From NCBI GenBank assembly GCA_934130025.1, contig CAKOXG010000036.1:1-10316 (forward strand): 10,316 nucleotides of DNA, in the 5' to 3' direction. The translations under genes and the position numbers were made by a program. The notes beneath the pieces are model-generated. The model made no database searches. It was not told the DNA's origin and was given only the letters and a program-made list of their open reading frames with translations. Source of the DNA: an uncultured Clostridia bacterium (lineage in GTDB: Bacteria > Bacillota > Clostridia > TANB77 > CAG-508). Positions 6,611 through 10,316 of the stretch are shown in pieces. How positions within the stretch are numbered: position 1 is the stretch's first letter; each line of letters opens with the position of its first letter.

Positions 6611-8083
6611 TTATTTTTTTCTTTTTCGTATTATCCATACCACTATACCAGTTGCAATTACCACTATTGGTAATGCCACAATTATAATTTTTATTATTTT
6701 ATATTGTTTATCAGTTGATGTATATGGTACGATTCCAATATCTTTCCTAATAGTTATTGATTCATCTCTTTGTGTTAAGTATGCAACTGAATTTAATAAA
6801 AAGTCTTTATTGTAGTAGAAGCTTATTCCCATCCTTTGGCTGCTTGTATTTGAACTGTTGCTATATAGTTGAACTGTTAAGTCACTTGCAAAGAAGCTAT
6901 TACCAACAATTAATAATTTTGATTTTTTATTTTCTTCAATTTCTTTTGTTGCAATTACTGCAATTGGTTCTTCTCCAGCATCTTCATCATCACCAGTTTT
7001 TACTCCACTTGTTGATGTAACATCATTTCTTAAGAATGCACCACTTCCAGATGTAACAATATTTTCCGTTGTAACACCAATATTTTCTAATTCCTCTGCT
7101 GATGCAACAGTTACTTTTCCAGCATTCATCATTGCAATACCTTCACTTGTTGCTATATGCTTTGTTATTTCAGACGAGGTGCTCAATTCAGGAAGAATTA
7201 TATTAGCATATCCATTTAGCATTTTTGAGCTATCACTTTCATATATAATTCCTTCAGATATAGACACTCCATAATTTGAAAGTAATGAATTAAAATTTGT
7301 TAAATCAACTTTTCCGTAGTTAGGCTCTGTTAATATCATTAAATTTTTTCCTTCATTAGCATATGTTTCAATTATGTTTTTTTCATATTCTGAGAAATCC
7401 TCTTTTGGAGTTGTAATTATTAATAAATCACAATCATCTGGAATCTCTCCTTTTACTAGCAAATCTAAGTCCTCAACTTCATTTATATCATTCTTTATAT
7501 ATTCTTTTGCAGCATTGAATTGGTTTGCAAAAGCTGCATGATTTGTCACAAAATATATTTTTGGTGTTTTTTCTAGATTAACACTTAAAATTGCATTTGT
7601 AAGAGCCTGCTCAGTTATATCCAATTGTGAATATGTAGTCATATCATACGTGTACAAATCACTTACCATAACCGCTTTTTTTCTGTTTCCAGCTTCAACT
7701 ATTATTAAATTTGTTGTATTAGTCCCCAATCCGTATTCAGATTGAAGGTCAGGCCTCTCCAGTGCATTTGATAATACTTCTGTTGTTATGTTTGAATTTT
7801 CTTTATTGTATAAATTAGCATAATTTGTAACATCCGAATAACTTTCCATACCATAAAGAATTATTTTTGTTTCTTGATTTATATTTTTTATTTTATCCTT
7901 CGACTCTTGGGATAATGAATACAATTTTTCTTTTGTAAGATCTATACTAGAAATATTTTGTTTCTCTACAAATACATTAATGCCAACTGTAACTGCCACG
8001 ACTATAGCAATTAGTAACAGTGTAAGTAGCATGTTATTTAACCATTTTCCTTTTTTTATTAATTTTTTTATTTTCTCTTTCAC
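6611..8083 (-). CDS. GldG-like ABC auxiliary protein (ABC_transp_aux family)
   Basis: Large extracytoplasmic partner of an ABC-2 transporter, of the family that includes GldG of gliding Bacteroidetes. The 490 residues run: basic start, membrane helix (about 17-39), an exterior region of about 420 residues, a second helix (about 463-485) and a basic RKRKK end. Family features are DLTKEKLYSLS (48-58) just outside the first helix, TEQALTNAI (157-165), a Rossmann-like IYFVTNH...LLIITTPK...NLMILTEP part (about 176-254), LLIVGNSFF (390-398) and the NKDFLLNSVAYLT block (425-437). An acidic, Ser/Thr-rich insert (about 340-372) looks flexible. The start is GTG, with AAAGGAGGG ending five bases upstream and overlapping the permease stop; the gap between the genes is 12 bases. 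Function outside Bacteroidetes gliding is unknown; it may hold or gate the permease or bind an envelope substrate. Confidence 0.87.
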   Translation of the reverse strand: MKEKIKKLIKKGKWLNNMLLTLLLIAIVVAVTVGINVFVEKQNISSIDLTKEKLYSLSQESKDKIKNINQETKIILYGMESYSDVTNYANLYNKENSNITTEVLSNALERPDLQSEYGLGTNTTNLIIVEAGNRKKAVMVSDLYTYDMTTYSQLDITEQALTNAILSVNLEKTPKIYFVTNHAAFANQFNAAKEYIKNDINEVEDLDLLVKGEIPDDCDLLIITTPKEDFSEYEKNIIETYANEGKNLMILTEPNYGKVDLTNFNSLLSNYGVSISEGIIYESDSSKMLNGYANIILPELSTSSEITKHIATSEGIAMMNAGKVTVASAEELENIGVTTENIVTSGSGAFLRNDVTSTSGVKTGDDEDAGEEPIAVIATKEIEENKKSKLLIVGNSFFASDLTVQLYSNSSNTSSQRMGISFYYNKDFLLNSVAYLTQRDESITIRKDIGIVPYTSTDKQYKIIKIIIVALPIVVIATGIVVWIIRKRKK

Positions 8084-8095
8084 AGTTGCCCTCCT

Positions 8096-8779
8096 TTACT
8101 TTACAAGCTTTCTTCTTTTCATAACAATTATTGTTAATATTATAAACATAATTGTTATGCTTACAAAGCTTATAGTTTCTGTAATTGGGAATTTTCCTTC
8201 TGTAAATGGAAGGAACTTATCTATTAAAGATATACTTGCTAAATTTGATGATATATTTGGAGAAATCCAAGTAAGTATAAATATTGCAATAGTACTTATT
8301 GCAGCAATAATTTGGTTTTCCGTTAAACTCGAAATAAATATTCCAAGAGAAATATATGCCATTGATACCAATAAAAAGCCAAACATAGACACAAGCACAG
8401 TGGCCATATCTGGTGTTTTAAAGAAACATAATATTCCTAAATATATAAATGAAAATATTATTGGTATTAATATTACAAGAACAGCTCCAAAAAACTTTCC
8501 AAGAGTTACCTCTGTAATGCTTCTTGGGGATGTAAGTAGCAATTGCTCTGTTCCATTTTTTCTTTCCTCAGAAAAAGTTCTCATTGTTAATAATGGAATT
8601 ACAAATATTACAGAATACATTACAGAATAATAAAATAAATACTGGAATGTTGTTACACCCTGCTGTATTATTGTTATGTAAAATAATAAACTAAATATTG
8701 CTAAAAATACTCCAACAAAAACATAGCCTATTGGTGATAAAAAATATGTTTTAAATTCTTTTTTCAATACTGCCCACAT
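8096..8779 (-). CDS. ABC-2 type permease, GldF-like
   Basis: Membrane subunit of the ABC system. The 227 residues carry six hydrophobic segments (about 17-37, 50-66, 98-120, 126-150, 155-172, 203-220). Between segments 2 and 3 lies the block LTMRTFSEERKNGTEQLLL (64-82), the coupling-helix motif typical of GldF/NosY-type ABC-2 permeases. The N-terminal KKEFKTYFLSPIGYVF is equally characteristic. Its ATG shares its A with the last base of the ATPase stop (TAATG), and its GGAGG (8789-8793) lies inside the last codons of the ATPase, so translation of the two is probably coupled. The transported substrate is unknown. Confidence 0.92.
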   Translation of the reverse strand: MWAVLKKEFKTYFLSPIGYVFVGVFLAIFSLLFYITIIQQGVTTFQYLFYYSVMYSVIFVIPLLTMRTFSEERKNGTEQLLLTSPRSITEVTLGKFFGAVLVILIPIIFSFIYLGILCFFKTPDMATVLVSMFGFLLVSMAYISLGIFISSLTENQIIAAISTIAIFILTWISPNISSNLASISLIDKFLPFTEGKFPITETISFVSITIMFIILTIIVMKRRKLVK

Positions 8780-9954
8780 TATTTATTGCCTCCTTCTTTT
8801 ATCTTCTTATTCTTACTTTCTTTCTCATTTTCTTTTTTACTTTTCTTTTTGCTCTCTTTATCGCTTTCTTTTCTAGTTTTTTCTTTGCTTTCCTTCTCGC
8901 TTTCTTTTCTAGCTTCTTTTTTGTCTTTCTTTTTTTCCTCTTTTTGGTTTTCTTTTTTACTTTCTTCTTTGCTTTCCTTCTTTTCTTCTGGTTTTACTTC
9001 TTTCTTATCTTCTTTTTCAGTGCTTGTTTCTATCAAAGCTAAGAAAGCATCCTCCAATGATTTTTCTGCTTTTTTTAATTCAAAAATAGTTATATTTTTC
9101 TTTGGCAAAATGTCAAATAACTTTCTCCTCAAATCAACATCTACATTTGATTTCAAAACATACTGTTTTGTTCCGTCATCATTATTCTTTATTAATTTAC
9201 ACTCCAACATTTCTGGTATATCTTTTTTTATTTTTTCCATATTGTTTTCTTTATCTTCAACTGTTATTATTATTACATTTTTCTCTTGAGTCTTCTTTTC
9301 CAAATTCTCTGGAGTATCTATTGCTAGAATCTTTCCTTTATTTATAATAATAACTCTTTCACAAATTTGGCTTACCTCTGATAAAATATGTGAACTAAGT
9401 ATTACTGTATGCTTTTTTCCTAATTCCTTTATCAATTTTCTAATTTCCGTTATTTGCTTTGGATCTAATCCAACCGTTGGTTCATCTAGTATTATAACTT
9501 CAGGATTTCCAACCAGAGCGCCAGCCAAGCTTACCCTTTGCTTATATCCCCTTGATAAATTCCTTATAAGCTTTTTTTCTACATCCTTTATTCCAGTTTC
9601 CTCTAGTACCTTTTCAACACTTTGTTTTCTTTCCTTCCTTGGTACTTTTTTTAACTCTGCCATATATGTAACAAACTCTTTCACCGTTAATTCTGCATAA
9701 AGCGGAACTCCCTCTGGCATATAACCAATTTGGCTTTTAGCTTTAATTGGCTTACTTATGGCATCATACCCATTTATAGTAATTGTCCCCTCCGTTGGCT
9801 CTATAAAGCCTGTAATCATATTCATGGTTGAACTTTTTCCTGCTCCATTTGGTCCAAGAAGCCCAACTACTTCGCCATCTTTAACCGTAAAACTTATATT
9901 ATCTACAGCAAGAAAGTTACCATATTTTTTTGTTACATTTTTAACTTCTATCAC
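8779..9954 (-). CDS. ABC transporter ATPase, GldA-like, with Lys/Glu repeat tail
   Basis: Nucleotide-binding subunit of the ABC system. With the GTG start it has 391 residues. It shows Walker A GPNGAGKSS (34-42), a GYMPE Q-loop region (77-81), signature LSRGYKQR (133-140), Walker B VIILDEPT (153-160, E158 catalytic), the GLDP D-loop and H189 in SSH. A short mixed domain follows (about 225-308), ending in the AEKSLEDAFLALI block common to this subfamily. The last ~80 residues are almost only Lys, Glu, Ser, Asp and Asn and include three 12-residue repeats. This tail is absent from typical relatives of about 310 residues. GTG 9954 is preferred because GGAGG (9963-9967) lies eight bases before it; a TTG at 9969 would have to start within that site. 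It is first in a three-gene operon. Confidence 0.92.
   Translation of the reverse strand: MIEVKNVTKKYGNFLAVDNISFTVKDGEVVGLLGPNGAGKSSTMNMITGFIEPTEGTITINGYDAISKPIKAKSQIGYMPEGVPLYAELTVKEFVTYMAELKKVPRKERKQSVEKVLEETGIKDVEKKLIRNLSRGYKQRVSLAGALVGNPEVIILDEPTVGLDPKQITEIRKLIKELGKKHTVILSSHILSEVSQICERVIIINKGKILAIDTPENLEKKTQEKNVIIITVEDKENNMEKIKKDIPEMLECKLIKNNDDGTKQYVLKSNVDVDLRRKLFDILPKKNITIFELKKAEKSLEDAFLALIETSTEKEDKKEVKPEEKKESKEESKKENQKEEKKKDKKEARKESEKESKEKTRKESDKESKKKSKKENEKESKNKKIKEGGNK
8782..9024 (-). repeat. Lys/Glu-rich repeat tail, homopurine-biased coding strand
   Basis: The end of the ATPase gene is strongly purine-biased on the coding strand (pyrimidine-biased on plus). TCGCTTTCTTTTCTAG occurs at 8861-8876 and again at 8897-8912, a 36-base period. 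A 17-base match TTCTTTGCTTTCCTTCT occurs at 8881-8897 and 8965-8981, 84 bases apart. Both distances are whole codon numbers, as expected of in-frame duplications. In protein terms three 12-residue units lie at residues 348-383: ARKESEKESKEK, TRKESDKESKKK and SKKENEKESKNK. Confidence 0.85.
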
Positions 9955-10002
9955 TTGTTTTTCCTCCAATCTATTATTTCCGTAAGTTTATTTACATCCA
10001 CT

Positions 10003-10031
10003 ATATTAACACTAGATGCTTTACCTTGCAA
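10003..10031 (-). promoter_or_regulatory. candidate promoter of the Gld-type ABC operon
   Basis: On the minus strand TTGCAA (10026-10031), a 17-base spacer and TAATAT (10003-10008) preceded by TGT (extended -10). The start near 9996 leaves about 30 bases before GGAGG at 9963-9967. Each hexamer matches consensus at four of six positions, so the extended -10 carries much of the case. Confidence 0.5.
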
Positions 10032-10070
10032 TATTTTTTTAGCATTTCACGTAAAATTCACAATAAAATA

Positions 10071-10103
10071 GTAAGTACTCAATAACACGTATTGAGCACT
10101 TAC
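10071..10103. repeat. near-perfect inverted repeat (hairpin 1)
   Basis: GTAAGTACTCAATA (10071-10084) and TATTGAGCACTTAC (10090-10103) form a 14-base stem with one non-Watson-Crick pair around a five-base loop ACACG. There is no T-run on the plus side and only a broken one (TATTTTATTG) on the minus side, so it is not a clear terminator. It could be the first element of the leader at the window edge, or a binding site upstream of the ABC operon promoter. Confidence 0.75.
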
Positions 10104-10113
10104 CAACCTTAAA

Positions 10114-10135
10114 GCACAATAAATCTTCTTTGTGC
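10114..10135. repeat. small inverted repeat (hairpin 2)
   Basis: GCACAA (10114-10119) and TTGTGC (10130-10135) can form a six-pair stem around a ten-base loop. It is weak alone and listed because it stands in line with three other hairpins. The stretch 10136-10190 is AT-rich with no gene and no convincing promoter. Confidence 0.4.
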
Positions 10136-10191
10136 ACTTCTTTAATATTTAATATTTTTTCATATATTTATTATCGCCATTTTTCACCCCG

Positions 10192-10228
10192 GAGCGCGAC
10201 AGACACAAGGCCTGTCAGCGCTCTTTTT
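10192..10228 (+). terminator. GC-rich intrinsic terminator (hairpin 3)
   Basis: GAGCGCGACAG (10192-10202) pairs with CTGTC-A-GCGCTC (10212-10223, one bulged A) around a nine-base loop and is followed by TTTTT (10224-10228). The stem is far richer in G+C than its surroundings. The opposite strand lacks a T-run after the stem, so it points along plus, towards the right edge. Confidence 0.75.
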
Positions 10229-10252
10229 CCTCTGTTTTAAAGATGGTGTATT

Positions 10253-10292
10253 ATATGGTGTGTAAATTAATTTTTACATACCATATTTTTTT
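10253..10292 (+). terminator. second intrinsic terminator just before a ribosome site (hairpin 4)
   Basis: ATATGGTGTGTAAA (10253-10266) pairs with TTTACATACCATAT (10273-10286) over 14 bases with one G:U pair and a six-base loop, and a T-run continues to 10292. It ends ten bases before a Shine-Dalgarno (10302-10308). It is therefore in the 5' leader of the next gene unless a promoter overlaps it; a weak TATTAT (10249-10254) overlaps its 5' arm. Confidence 0.72.
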
Positions 10293-10301
10293 GTGCTCAC
10301 G

Positions 10302-10316
10302 AAAGGAGAAGAAAAT
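10302..10316 (+). promoter_or_regulatory. ribosome binding site of a gene starting at the window edge
   Basis: AAAGGAG (10302-10308) is followed by six bases and then AT as the last two bases of the window. If the next base is G, an ATG starts at 10315 with ideal spacing. The gene itself is outside, so its product is unknown. Confidence 0.55.

Noticed and set aside
6363..6638. Minus-strand open frame of 91 codons overlapping the ykvI-like start
   Set aside because: It crosses the terminator hairpin and runs out of frame through the start of the ykvI-like gene; the composition is Lys/Asn/Phe noise.
7980..8630. Plus-strand open frame of 216 codons
   Set aside because: It lies opposite the GldF-like and GldG-like genes, which have clear family motifs; its hydrophobic, Ile-rich composition mirrors the membrane-coding strand.
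8786..9289. Plus-strand open frame of 167 codons rich in Ser/Phe/Leu
   Set aside because: It is the antisense reading of the purine-biased ATPase tail; the composition follows from that bias and there is no independent ribosome site or domain.
10071..10140. Two adjacent inverted repeats as the start of a CRISPR array or IS end
   Set aside because: There are no regularly spaced repeat copies, no cas genes and no transposase; the two hairpins differ in sequence.
10104..10230. Known small RNA (6S, SRP RNA, tmRNA) or T-box in the right intergenic region
   Set aside because: No conserved core of these RNAs (such as the SRP GGAAGCAGCC-like loop or the T-box bulge) could be found by eye on either strand.

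Overview
The window is AT-rich DNA with Shine-Dalgarno sequences of the AGGAGG type, ATG/GTG/TTG starts, TAA/TAG stops and a Gram-positive set of cell-envelope genes: an S11 D,D-carboxypeptidase, an LCP phosphotransferase, ComEA and YkvI. This points to a low-GC Firmicute, most likely an anaerobic clostridium. The genus cannot be read from the sequence.

Left part (1-2345). An initiator tRNA-fMet lies on the minus strand at the left edge behind a consensus promoter. comEA (minus strand) is next. A D-alanyl-D-alanine carboxypeptidase (plus strand, the only complete gene on that strand) diverges from it across a 74-base gap in which the two -10 elements appear to overlap. A bidirectional hairpin terminator separates this gene from the convergent block to its right.

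Middle part (2345-6535), all minus strand. A three-gene set reads DUF5711-like protein, then CvpA-family protein, then LCP enzyme. Extended -10 promoters can be seen before the first and the third gene. A YkvI-family membrane protein lies upstream with its own start region. The carboxypeptidase and the LCP enzyme both act on the cell wall outside the membrane, so the region has an envelope theme.

Right part (6563-10031), minus strand. A compact operon encodes a Gld-type ABC system: an ATPase with an unusual lysine/glutamate repeat tail, an ABC-2 permease joined to it by a TAATG overlap, and a large GldG-like extracytoplasmic subunit. It begins at a candidate promoter at 10003-10031 and ends in a hairpin terminator at 6563-6602.

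Right edge (10032-10316) holds no complete gene. It has four hairpins in a row. The last two look like plus-strand intrinsic terminators, and a Shine-Dalgarno follows whose start codon would fall on the last two bases of the window. This looks like the regulated leader of a gene just outside.

No clearly new multi-gene system is visible. The items most worth a second look are the tandem-terminator leader, the repeat-built tail of the ABC ATPase, and several start-site corrections.
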